From: Acephala macrosclerotiorum
Lineage: Eukaryota > Ascomycota > Leotiomycetes > Helotiales > Mollisiaceae
Direction: 5' to 3'
Assembly: GCA_014904845.1 (NCBI GenBank)
Contig: MU120007.1
Location: forward strand, 1-10,164
Length of the DNA stretch: 10,164 nucleotides
Under the pieces are notes generated by a model. The model was given only the letters and a program-made list of their open reading frames with translations. It made no database searches and had not been told where the DNA came from. The position numbers and the translations under genes were made by a program. Positions 1-9,957 of the stretch are shown here, one piece after another. The first letter of the stretch is position 1. Each line of letters begins with the position of its first letter.

Positions 1-401
1 AAATTTATTTTAATTTTATTATTTTAATTTAAAAACGATTATAAACGATTTACAAATTACTATTTTTAAAAAAATTAAAATTAAAATATAAAATAATAAA
101 ATAATTTCATTTTTTAATATTATAATTTTTTTTTTATATTAAAATATTTTTTTATATATTTATTTTAATATTAATTATTTTAAATAATTTAATATATAAT
201 TTTTATAAATTAATATTTTTTTATAATTTTATATTTTTATAATTAAATTATTTAATTTAAAATAATATAATTAAAATAAAAAATTTTTATTAATTGATTT
301 TTAATTTTTAATTTTTAATAATTTCAATTTTTTTTAATAATAATAAAAAATAAAATATATAAATCGTATATAAATAATTTATTTTTTAACGTCGTTTTAT
401 T
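1..401. other. Stretch left of R1: low-complexity A/T
   Basis: This region has no open frame of note and only scattered CpGs (36, 46, 364, 390 and 393). It ends at the sharp loss of similarity that marks the left edge of R1. I see no gene, RNA or clear repeat in it. Confidence 0.6.
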
Positions 402-623
402 AATATAAAATTAAAAAATTTAATCGTAATTTAATTTATTTTAATTAATAAATTAAATTTATTTCAAATAATTTATAATTTATAAATTAATTAATTAATT
501 AATTAATTAAAAATTTTCAAAAATTATTAATTTATTTATAATAAACGAAAATTTATTATATATTAAAAAATACGTAATTAATATTATTTTCGAAATTAAT
601 TATTTATAAAAATTTTTAAAAAA
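402..623 (+). repeat. Dispersed repeat copy R1 (strongly mutated)
   Basis: This copy aligns by hand to 1842-2063 with no gaps, at a constant offset of 1440, over 222 positions with about 78% identity. Of 48 differences, 37 are transitions, all T or A here against C or G in R2, and 11 are transversions. Seven of the transversions cluster at 507-518. All 30 non-CpG C/G bases of R2 are lost here. Of R2's eight CpG sites, four are intact (425, 546, 573, 591), three have become TpA (437, 474, 481) and one is disrupted (464). The left boundary is sharp: matching stops at about 401. On the right, possible similarity continues past 623 but cannot be separated from A/T low complexity. No coding potential is visible. 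The family is unknown; an LTR fragment, a MITE or a non-coding dispersed repeat are all possible. Confidence 0.85.
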
Positions 624-1841
624 TATTTCAATTTATATTATTTAATATAAATTTTTTTTTAATATAAAATTGATCGTTTGAAATTTTGAATTAATTTATA
701 TTATAAATTTAAATATAATATATTTTTATTTAATTAATATTTTAAAATATTTATAAAAAGAATTTATTTAACAATTTATAATAATTTTTTTATTTTTTTT
801 TATTTGTATTTATATTTAATTATTTATTTAATATTTTTTAATTTTTTATATATTATATTATTATTTCTTATAATAATATAAAACGTTTAAAATTAATATT
901 AAAATTAATATAAATTTTATTATTATTTTTTTTTTTTAACGTTTATTTATTTTAATTTTTAATTATAAGTAATAACGAGAGTAAAATAAATTTAAAAACG
1001 ATTAATAATATTTAATTTATAAAAATTTATATTAAATAAAAAATATAATTTTAAATCGAATTTAAAAATAATATTAAATATTATATAATTAAAATATTAT
1101 TACGTTTAATATTTTGAAATAAAAACTTAAAAATATTTTATATATAAAATAATTTAAATTTTATTTTTATATACGATTATAATTAAAATAATAAATTTTA
1201 TTTATATTATTAATTTTAAAAATAATTTTTAATCGAATTAATATATTTTTATATTTTTTCGTTTAAATTATTAAAATATTTTTTTAATTAAAATAATATT
1301 AATATTCGATTTAAAATTAATATTAATTTTCATTTTTAATTTAATTAATTTGTTTTTAATATAATTATTAATATATTAAATAACGTATAATATATAATAA
1401 AAACTTGAAATTAAAATTATATTAATAATTAAATTATATTAATCGATTTTTTTTTTAATTTTATTATAAATTATTTGAAAATTATTTTAAAAATTACTCA
1501 AATTATTTTAATTAAATTATTAATATCAAAAATAATAATAATTATTTTTTTAATTATTATAAATAATATTAATTGATTTTCGTAGTAAATTTAATATTTA
1601 TTTTATAATAATATATATATTTATTAAAATATTCGAATTATAATTAAAAATTTTAAAATATTTATAATTATATTAAAATATTTATAATTTTTAATTTTAT
1701 TAATAATATAATTAATAATAAAATCGATAAAAATATTTTCGAAATTTTTTTTAAATAATATTATAATTAAATAATATTCGATTAAATCGACGAAAAAATC
1801 GTTATAATATTATTAAATTAATTATTGTAAAAAAATAATAA
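624..1841. other. Spacer between R1 and R2: no gene seen
   Basis: About 1.2 kb of A/T sequence with isolated CpGs. It includes the T-rich block at 781-860 and a small patch near 966-981 that keeps non-CpG G bases (AAGTAATAACGAGAGT). It does not match the sequence right of R2 at the 1440 offset, so R1 and R2 are separate repeat copies and not a 1440-bp tandem duplication. Confidence 0.55.
781..860 (+). other. T-rich strand-biased block
   Basis: Positions 781-840 contain about 43 T in 60 bases, compared with the near-equal A and T of most of the window. On the minus strand this is an A-rich (purine-rich) tract. Because C-to-T and G-to-A mutation keeps purines as purines, such a bias can be the fossil of an originally pyrimidine-rich plus strand. 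No specific identity can be assigned. Confidence 0.5.
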
Positions 1842-2063
1842 AATATAAAACAAAAAAACTCAATCGTAAATTAGTTCGTTTTAATCAATAAATTAAACTT
1901 ATTCGAAGTAATTCGTAATTCGTAAATCAATCAATCAATCAATTAAAATAGAAATAAAAAAAATTATTAATTAATCTATAGTAAACGAAAGTTTATTATG
2001 TATTAAAAAACACGTAATTAGTACTACTCTCGAAACTAGTTATTTACAAGGACTTTTGAAGAG
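1842..2063 (+). repeat. Dispersed repeat copy R2 (best preserved)
   Basis: This is the only sizeable C/G-bearing island in the window, about 21% G+C against roughly 5-6% around it. It keeps CpA, CpT, TpG and ApG steps that are almost missing elsewhere, for example around 2021-2060. Inside, two heptamers ATTCGTA stand in tandem (1911-1924), followed by four AATC tetramers (1925-1940). The C/G-rich core starts with CTC at 1858-1860 and ends with GAG at 2061-2063. These are reverse complements, but beyond the first three bases the ends diverge, so a terminal inverted repeat is only suggested. I see no target-site duplication, tRNA-like boxes or open frame. It is either a later insertion into an already mutated region or a copy that escaped mutation. 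It is the best approximation to the ancestral repeat here. Confidence 0.85.
1911..1944 (+). repeat. Short tandem repeats inside R2: ATTCGTA x2, AATC x4
   Basis: Two perfect ATTCGTA heptamers (1911-1917 and 1918-1924) are followed by AATC four times (1925-1940) and one AATT (1941-1944). A related ATTCGAAGTA lies just before, at 1901-1910. In R1 the same places read ATTTATA twice (471-484) and (AATT)6 (485-508), so the arrays were present before the copies diverged and then lost their C and G. R3 keeps a less regular version near 10000-10035. Confidence 0.8.
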
Positions 2064-2072
2064 AAAATATAT

Positions 2073-2139
2073 AATTTTATTATATTATATAAATCAAATT
2101 ATATTTACGTATAAAATAATAAATAATATAATAAAATTT
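2073..2139. repeat. Inverted repeat just right of R2
   Basis: The 18 bases at 2073-2090 are the reverse complement of 2122-2139 at 17 of 18 positions, with a 31-base spacer that holds one CpG (2108-2109). A second short pair, AAATCAAA at 2091-2098 and TTTGATTT at 2141-2148, is also inverted but lies in an order that would not extend the same stem. All of it is A/T-rich, so moderate palindromes arise easily, but 17 of 18 is longer than most in this window. It may mark the true right end of the R2 element or the left end of its neighbour. Confidence 0.45.
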
Positions 2140-3049
2140 ATTTGATTTAATTTAAATTTTATAATTAAATTTTAATAAAAATCTTTTAAAAATATTAAAG
2201 TTTTAATAATTTTATAAATTGAATTTTTTTTATTAATTATTATATTTTGTTTTTATATTTCGCGTTTTATAAAATTTATTTTAAATTTATAAATAAATTT
2301 AATATAAATAAATTTAAAATTAATTTTTTATTTATATATATATAAATATAAATTTTTATTTTTAATTATTTTTATTAAAAAATTTTAAAACTATAAAATA
2401 TAATTTATATTTAATTATTTTATATATTTATTTTTATTAAATAATATAAAATAATTTTTTCGTTTTAATTTTTATATTAATAATAATTATAATATTATAC
2501 GTTTATAATATATTTTTAAAATTAAAATAATAATTAATAATATTTTAAAATCGTTTATATATAATTTTTAAAATCGTTAAATATATTATTTCGTTTTTTG
2601 TATTAATTGTTTTATTTATTAAATTTTATAAAACGATTTTAAAAATATTATATTTTAATTTATATTTATAAATATTTTTTATATTATCATATAAAAATTT
2701 TTATAATATATATTATAAAATACGAAATTTCGTTTAAAAAAATTATAATTAATTTTTTTATTCTATTATAATATTTTATTTTAATTTTTATATATAAATT
2801 TTAATATATAAAAAATTTATTTAATATAATTAATAATTATAATCGTATTTAAATAATAATTTTTCGATCGAATAAAAATAAAATTCAAAAAAAAAAAATA
2901 TTAAATATATTTAAAAAATAATTTATTAAAATTATTATTAAAAAAGATTTATATTTTTTAAATATATAAAAACAATAATTTTTTTTTTTTAATTTATTAT
3001 TAAAATTATTAATATATAAATTTATTATTAATTTTTAATAAATTAATTA

Positions 3050-3073
3050 AAATTGTTTTCATAAAAACAATTT
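3050..3073. repeat. Small hairpin, 10-bp stem with a 4-base loop
   Basis: Positions 3050-3059 are the perfect reverse complement of 3064-3073, around a loop of CATA. The stem includes one retained G (3055) paired with one retained C (3068), which is unusual here. Adding three more pairs gives 12 of 13, the mismatch being a C at 3074 opposite an A. It is not followed by a recognisable terminator context. Confidence 0.5.
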
Positions 3074-3141
3074 CAAAAAAAATAAAATTATAAATACGTT
3101 TTTCGAAATATTTTTTATTTATTATTTTTTTAAATTTATAA

Positions 3142-3164
3142 TTTTTTTTTTTTTTAAAAAAAAA
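3142..3164. repeat. T14 followed directly by A9
   Basis: Fourteen T (3142-3155) are followed immediately by nine A (3156-3164). This is a self-complementary homopolymer junction and the longest T-run I noticed. It is likely low-complexity slippage, or the junction of a poly-A tail with a T-run from two inserted fragments. Confidence 0.6.
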
Positions 3165-3630
3165 TACAAATAAAATAATTTTAAATATTTGAAAAATTTA
3201 AAATTAAATATTATAAATAATACAAAAAATTGTAATCGAAATTATAATATATTATAAAATTAAAAATTTAAAACGAATAATTAAAATTAATATTTTAATT
3301 TAATAATTATATATATAAATTAAAATAAAATATTTTTATTTTTTTTAAATTATATTTATAATTTTTTTAATTATATTATATTTGAAATAATAAAAATTAA
3401 TATAAATTATTTTATTTTTTTTGAATTTATTTTTATAAAAACGATTTTAATTGATTTATTAAAAATTAATAATAAATCAATATATAATATTATTAAAAAT
3501 AAATAAAATATATTATTTTAATTAAAAAATTATATACAAATAATAAAAATTAAAAAAATAATATATAAAATATAAAATATTATAAAAATATAATATAAAT
3601 AAAAAATCGAATATATTATTTATAAAAAAG

Positions 3631-3648
3631 ATTAAATCGCGATTTAAT
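3631..3648. repeat. 18-bp perfect palindrome centred on CGCG
   Basis: ATTAAATCG followed directly by CGATTTAAT makes a perfect two-fold symmetric site with two adjacent CpGs at its centre. It is one of only a few CGCG sites in the window (others near 2261, 4441 and 5401). It could be chance, helped by A/T richness, or a remnant of an inverted terminal sequence. Confidence 0.6.
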
Positions 3649-4185
3649 TAATTAAAAAAAAACGTATTAATAAAAAACTCGAATAAAAAAAATTTTAATT
3701 TTAATTTTTAATTTTTAAATTTTTTTTTAAAAAATAATAATAAAAATTTTATTTTTTATATTTAAATAAATTTATATTTTATTAATAAAAATTTAATTAA
3801 AAAAACGAAAATCGAATTTAATTTTATATACGATTTAAATATTTAATTATATATTAAAATTGAAAATATATATTATTATTTTAATAAAATAATAATCGTA
3901 TTTTAAATTTTAAAACTTTTTTTTTTATTTAAATATAAATTATATTTATTAATAATAAATAATTTAATAATATTATAAATTTATAAATTTAATTTTTATA
4001 TTAATAAATAAAAATTAAAATATATTAATAATTTTAAATAAAATAAAAAATTAAATTATTTATAAAAAATAATATAATATTTATATTTAAAATTATACGT
4101 TTATTAATATTTATATAAATAATAATTAAAAATAATAAAACTAAAAATAAAATCGTAAAATAATATAAATAAATATTAAAAATTT

Positions 4186-4331
4186 TTTTTAATAAAATTA
4201 AAAAATTATAAAAAATAATAAAAAAAACATTATAAAAAAAATATATAATATTAATAAAAAAATAATATAAAAAAATTAAAAAAATTAAAACAAAAATAAT
4301 TATAAAAATAAAAATATAAAAATATAAAAAA
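4186..4331 (+). other. A-rich strand-biased block
   Basis: In 4201-4320 T makes up only about 29 of 120 bases and nearly all the rest is A, with two isolated C. The tract precedes the (TAAA)7 microsatellite. It may be the mutated remnant of a purine-rich sequence or simply expanded low-complexity A/T. No open frame is seen. Confidence 0.5.
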
Positions 4332-4351
4332 CGAAATATTTTAATAATATA

Positions 4352-4352
<1 letters not shown>

Positions 4353-4380
<28 letters not shown>
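4353..4380 (+). repeat. (TAAA)7 microsatellite
   Basis: Seven perfect TAAA units are followed by a short TATAAATA-like tail and an A-run. It is a simple slippage repeat at the right end of an A-rich tract. Nothing functional is implied. Confidence 0.9.
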
Positions 4381-4382
<2 letters not shown>

Positions 4383-6894
4383 TATAAATATAAAAAAAAA
4401 AAAAATATTAAATTAATTTTTTTAATAATATATTATAAAACGCGTATAAAAAATAAAATTATTTAATTTAAAAAAAATTAAACGATTTTTTTAAACGTAT
4501 ATAAATTATATATTTATAAATATTTAAATTTAATTATTATTTTTAAATTTAAATATATTTTTTTTAAATTTGTATTTTTTATTTAAATATTTTAAAATAA
4601 ATATTTTAAAATAAATTATTTTATAATAATACGAATTTTATATTAATTTATAATAATAATTTTATATATAATTTTTTTTTATATTATTAATTTATATTAT
4701 TTTTTTTTAAAAATCGAAATTTAATATTATTTTAATTAATAATAAAATTATATATTTAATAAAATTAATATTAAATTTAAAAAAATTATATAATAATATA
4801 ATTTAAATTTTAATATAAAATAATTTAAAAAACGATTATTAAATCAATAAAATTTTTATAATATTTTATATTCGTATATTATTTAAAATTATAAAATAAT
4901 ATAAAAAAAAATTATTATTATATTAAAATTAATTATATTTTTATAATATTTAAATATATTTAATATAATTAATTTTTTCGAATAAAAATTTTTAATATTT
5001 AAAAAATGAAAATATAAATCGAAATATATTAAAAATTATTAATCGATTAAAATAATTTTAATATAATTTTATATTTATTATAAAACGATTTATTATAAAT
5101 ATAATTATTAAATTATTTTAAAACGTATTATTTTATAAATAAAACGTTATTATAATTTTTATATTATATTTATAAATATAATAATAAAATTAATTTTAAT
5201 AAAAACTTTAAACGAATTATTTATTAAATTATAAAAAAAAAACGAAAATAATTAAAAATAAAATAATTAAAAATATTAAATAAAATTTAATAAATTATTA
5301 ATTATCGTATAATTAATTTTTTTATTTTAATAATAATAATTTATATATTTATTTTTTATATATTATTTTAAAAATATATAATTTATATATATTTCTTTAA
5401 CGCGAAAATTTAAATAATAATTATAAAATATTAATATTTTATTATTTTGTAAATAAATTATTTAAATAATAATTATAAAAAAAAAATATAAAAATAATAT
5501 TTTTATTAACGATTTTTATTAAATCGTATTATATAAAATATTATTATTTTTTTATTATTAAAAAAAATATTTATATTTTTATAAATAAATTTAAAAAAAT
5601 ATATAATAATTAAAATACGTTTATTAAATTTATTATTAAATAAAACGAATAAAATATTAATAATAAAAAATATATATTTTATCGAATTATTATTTTTTAA
5701 ATTTTAAATAAAAATATTATAAAAATAATAATTATTTTAAATTAATACGATTTAAATTAATTATATAAATAATTAATTTTTCAATTAATCGATTTTTTTA
5801 ATTATAATTTTTATAATTAAATTTTTTTTTTTTTATTAAATCGAATTAATAAATTTAATAAATTATATAATATAAATATTAAAAAAATTTTCAAAAAAAA
5901 TTTAAAATTTTAATTTTAATTTATTTAATTTTTTTATATTATTAAAAATTCGAATATATTATAATATTTTTAAAAAAATTTTAAATTTTAATTAATAATT
6001 TATTAAAAATTCTATAATTCGATTAATATTAATTTTATTAAATAAATTTTTTAATTTAATATTTAATATTATTAATAAATAATTTATATTATTTTTATTT
6101 ATAAAAAATAATAATTTGTTTATTAAATATTATTATTTTTAAAAATCGATTATTATTTTATTAAATTTATTTTTCGATTTTTTATTAATATTTTAATTAA
6201 TATATAATTTATTATTAATTTTAAAAATATTATTATATTAAATTTATTTTTCAATTTTAAATTTATATTTCAAATTATAAATAATTAAATTTTTATTAAA
6301 TTTTTATTAAATTAAATATTAATTAATTTTTAATTTTCTTTATATATATTTTAATTAATAAATAAATAAATTAATATTATTTTTTATTTATAATTATAAT
6401 TAATATATTTATAAATAATACGAAATATATTACGTAATTTAATATATAAAAAAATATGAATAAAAATTACAATTATATAAAACAAATTTTATTATTAAAT
6501 TTAAATTAATTTATTATTTTTAATATTTAATAAATTGATATTTTTAATATTTTTTTTAGAATTATTATTTTATTAAATAATTTTTCGAAAATAATAATAT
6601 TAATAATCGTATTAAAATTAATTTTTTTTAAATTTTTATAAATTATACGATTAATAATCGATTTTTATTTAATATCGATTTATTAATAATAATTTTTTTA
6701 AATAAATTAAAATTAAATTATTTATTAAATATTTTTTATTATTATTTATATTAAATATTATTATTATATTTATAAAAATCGTTTTAATTTAAAAAAAACT
6801 TATTATTTATATATTTTATTTAAAAAATAATACGTATTTAAAATTTATTATTTTTTTTTAATTATAATACGATTTTAAAAAAAAATTTATTTTA
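4381..6894. other. Gene-free A/T sequence
   Basis: About 2.5 kb of nearly pure A/T; some 60-base lines have no C or G (for example 4741-4800). It holds a tandem pair of the 11-mer AAATTTTTATT (6287-6308) and CGCG sites near 4441 and 5401. Two of the window's rare ATG triplets are here (5006, 6456), neither followed by a useful frame. No gene or element end is recognised. Confidence 0.55.
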
Positions 6895-7030
6895 TAAATA
6901 AAATTATAATAAAAAAAAATTAAATAATAAAAAATTAAATTAAAAAATATTAAAATAAAAAAATAAAAATAAAAAAAATAAAAAATAAATAAAATTAAAA
7001 TAAAAAAAATTAAAATAAAAAAATTAAACG
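6895..7030 (+). other. Strongly A-rich (poly-purine-like) block
   Basis: This is the most strand-biased part of the window. Positions 6961-7020 hold about 49 A and 11 T with no C or G, arranged as A-runs broken by single T or TT. It ends at a CpG at 7028-7029. Under two-strand C-to-T mutation an original G/A-rich tract would become pure A, so it may be the remnant of a GA-rich simple repeat, a Lys/Glu-rich coding stretch or a polypurine tract. None of these can be shown. It lies about 150 bases upstream of the longest open frame. Confidence 0.5.
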
Positions 7031-7204
7031 AAATTTTTTTTTAATAAACGTTTTTATAATTGAAATAATAAAATATTAAAAAATTAATAATTATATTTTT
7101 AAATATAAAATTATAATTTAAAATTTAATATTTATATAATAATAAAATTAAATAATAATATTACTAATTTGTATTAAATTAATATTATTATACGTAATTT
7201 AATT

Positions 7205-7432
7205 TTGAATATAAAAAATTTAATATTTTATAATTTTAATAAAATAATAAAATATTTTTTTATTTATATCGACGATAAAAATACAAATAAAAACGATTAT
7301 ATTAAATTAAATTATAATAATAATTTTAATAAAAATAATTTAAATTTCAATTTATATTATATTTTAATAATAATTAAATTTAAAAATATATTATTAAAAA
7401 AATTAAAATTATATAATAATAAATATATTTAA
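7205..7432 (+). other. Longest open frame; probably not a functional gene
   Basis: It has 75 codons from a TTG (not ATG) to TAA, and the same frame is already open from 7178 after a TAA at 7175. The product is almost entirely Asn, Lys, Ile, Leu, Phe and Tyr, with only five acidic or Thr residues, as expected from any A/T-only sequence. A YIDD tetrapeptide (residues 21-24, 7265-7276) recalls the YxDD box of reverse transcriptases. However, the residues after it are not the hydrophobic stretch usual there, no other RT motif is visible, and the CpG-containing GACGAT could arise by chance. With stop codons expected about every nine codons, an open run of 84 is uncommon but not extraordinary across six frames of 10 kb. 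It has no visible start context, intron or neighbour gene. It is a chance frame or the relic of a mutated element. Confidence 0.3.
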
Positions 7433-8760
7433 TTAATTATAATATATAAAAAACGTTTATAATTATTACAATTTATTATAAATTTAATAATATAATAAAT
7501 AAATTTAATTTTTTATAAAATAATATAATTTAAATAATAAAAATTATTTATAATATATTTTTTATTTTTATAATAATTTAAAATATTTTAAAAAATAATT
7601 AAAATTAAATATTAAAATATATTTATTTATATAAAAAATTATCGAATTTTAATATATTATATAATATATAAAATATTAATAATTTTATTTTAACAATAAA
7701 TAAAATAAAAAATTTATTTAAAGATTTAATATTTATTAAAATTAAAAATTATTTTTTAAAATTCGAAAAATTTATTTATATTAAAATATATTAAAAATAT
7801 ATATTTTATAAAATTTTTAATTTAATTATTTTATTTAAATATACGTTATAAAATTATTAATAATATTAAACGTTATAATATATTTTAAGTTTTTTTATAT
7901 ATTTATAATTTCGATTTTAAAAATTTTTATTTATTAATAAATAATATAAAATTTAATTAAATTTAATTTAATTAATAATTTATTAAAAAAAAAAATTTTA
8001 CAAAATTTAAATTTATATATTTAAATTTATAAATATATTTTAAATATATATAATTACTAAATATAAAAAATATATAATAAATCGAACGATATTAAAATTT
8101 ATTATTAATATTAATATATTATTAAATTTATTTATTAAAAATATAAATAAAATATTCGTTTAACGTTTTTTTATAATATTTTTTTTATAATTAATATAAA
8201 AAAATTTAAATTTTAAAATAAATTTCAAATTTTAATTAATACGATTAATCGAATAATAAAAAAAAATTTAATTATATATTTAATAAAAATTTTTTTTATA
8301 TAAATAATTTATATATCGATTTTAATTTGAAAATTATATTTAATATTATTAAAAATAATTCGAATTGAATATTTTTATATTAAATATATTATATTAATAT
8401 TTTTATTTATAATTTATATATAAATTAAATCGTTTAAAAAATCGTAAATATTTATTATTTTAAATTATTACGAAATATTAAAATTTTTATTATTGAGATT
8501 TTAAAAACAAATAAAAATTATTTTAATAATAATATTTTTATTTAAAATTTTTTCTTATTAAAAAAACTTATAAATATTTAAATTAATATTACGTTTTTGA
8601 ATTTTAAATTTTTAAAACGATAAAAAAAATATTAAAAATAATATAATAATTTTATTTAAAAATTTAAATAAAGATTTAAAATTAATTTTAATTTGATTTC
8701 GAATTATTTTTAAATTTTAATAATTAATATATATAAATATTTAATTAAAAATTAAAAATA
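7433..8760. other. Gene-free A/T sequence
   Basis: About 1.3 kb between the longest open frame and the 46-bp tandem duplication. CpGs are scattered, with a denser patch at 8084-8088 and 8157-8165. I see no open frame, hairpin or repeat that stands out. Confidence 0.55.
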
Positions 8761-8852
8761 TTTAAATATATATATTATTTATTTATTAATAATTATATTA
8801 AAATTATTTAAATATACATATTATTTATTTATTAATAATTATATCAAAATTT
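8761..8852 (+). repeat. 46-bp tandem duplication with CpA/TpA differences
   Basis: Unit 1 (8761-8806) and unit 2 (8807-8852) are equal in length and match at 43 of 46 positions. Two of the three differences are T in unit 1 against C in unit 2 (8771/8817 and 8799/8845), each followed by A, so unit 1 has TpA where unit 2 has CpA. The third is an A/T change at the last base. The differences match the context expected for RIP or a similar deamination process. No function is suggested; it is probably a replication-slippage duplication. Confidence 0.85.
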
Positions 8853-9957
8853 GTTAAAAAAAATTAAAAATTAAAAATTATTTATTTGAATTTATTTGAT
8901 TTTTTTATATAATTTTATATATCGATTTTTTAAAAAAAAAAATTTAATAAAAATTTATTAATAATTAAAATTATCGTTTTAATATATTTAAATATTAAAA
9001 TTATTAATAAAAAAACGAAATTCATTATAATTATATTTAAAATTTTTTCGATATTTATAATAAATATTTTTATATAAAATTTTTTTTTAATTATAATTAA
9101 AATATTATTTTAAATAATATAAAAAAAAATTTAAATTTTTTTTTAATATAATATAATACGATTACAAATATTTTAAATTAATTATTAATTAAAAGATTTT
9201 TACGTTTTTTTTATAAATATTAAAAGATTTTTATATATATAATAATACGAAATAATTTTTTTTACAATATTAAAAATTAAATTTAAAAATTCGAATTACG
9301 TTTTTTATTTTAAATAAACGATTTAAAAATCAATATAATTAATTAATATTTTTTATAATAATTGAAATATAATAAAATTTATTAAAACGTTATTAAATTA
9401 TTAATAAATCGATTTAAAAAATATTAATAATTTTTATTACAAAAATAGTATTTATATATTGAATTAATTATAAAATAAAAATATTTAATAATTTTTATAT
9501 AAATATTATTTAAAAACGTTTAAATAATAAAATATATTTTAAAATTATTAATTTTTTAATTATATTTAATTTATATTTTATTTAAATATTAAAAAAAATA
9601 TTAATTTAATTAAATTAATAAAAAAATTAAAAATATATATTATTTTAATATAATAATAAATTTCAAATTATATTTAAAATATAAAATATATTAAAAATCG
9701 ATTTATTAAAAATTAAATTTATTAAATTTATTATAAAATTAATAAACGTATTAAAACGTTTTATAATAATTATTATATTTTATTAATAAATTTATTTGTT
9801 ATATAACGTAAATATTTTTAAATAAAACGATATTATATTATATAAAAAAAATAATTCGAATTTAAATTAAAATTTAATTTAAATAAAATAAAAATAAAAA
9901 TTATAATATAAAATTAAAATAATTATATTAATTATAATTATTTTTTTAAAACGAAAA
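8853..9957. other. Gene-free A/T sequence left of R3
   Basis: About 1.1 kb with scattered CpGs and only the 15-bp direct repeat listed separately. The last ~80 bases before R3 are A-biased, but I cannot show a polypurine tract. No gene is seen. Confidence 0.55.
9188..9233 (+). repeat. 15-bp direct repeat, 31 bases apart
   Basis: ATTAAAAGATTTTTA occurs at 9188-9202 and 9219-9233, each with the same retained non-CpG G. Immediately after it the first copy has CG and the second TA, as a mutated CpG would give. The similarity then fades. It is probably a decayed short tandem duplication. Confidence 0.55.

Larger units (their letters stand above)
2149..4185. other. Gene-free A/T sequence with short palindromes
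   Basis: About 2 kb with all frames broken by TAA and CpGs spaced irregularly, some in close pairs (2261-2264 CGCG, 2865-2870). Apart from the small hairpin, the T14A9 run and the CGCG palindrome listed separately, I see nothing that marks a gene, RNA or element end. Confidence 0.55.

Noticed and set aside
1858..2063. R2 as a tRNA-derived SINE
   Set aside because: No convincing A box or B box was found; GTTCG at 1874-1878 is not in a B-box context and no tRNA fold is apparent.
361..2100. A 1440-bp tandem duplication explaining the constant R1-R2 offset
   Set aside because: Similarity at this offset stops at about 401/1841 on the left and fades after 623/2063 on the right; the rest of the supposed units does not match.
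6405..6475. Possible inverted, gapped copy of the R repeat (around the TTACGTAA at 6430-6437)
   Set aside because: Only short A/T words and one CpG context agree and several gaps are needed; chance similarity is likely at this composition.
7265..7276. YIDD motif in the longest open frame as a reverse transcriptase active site
   Set aside because: The residues that follow (KNTNKND) are not the hydrophobic strand expected after YxDD, no other RT motif can be found around it, and four residues in an Asn/Lys/Ile/Tyr-rich frame are easily accidental.
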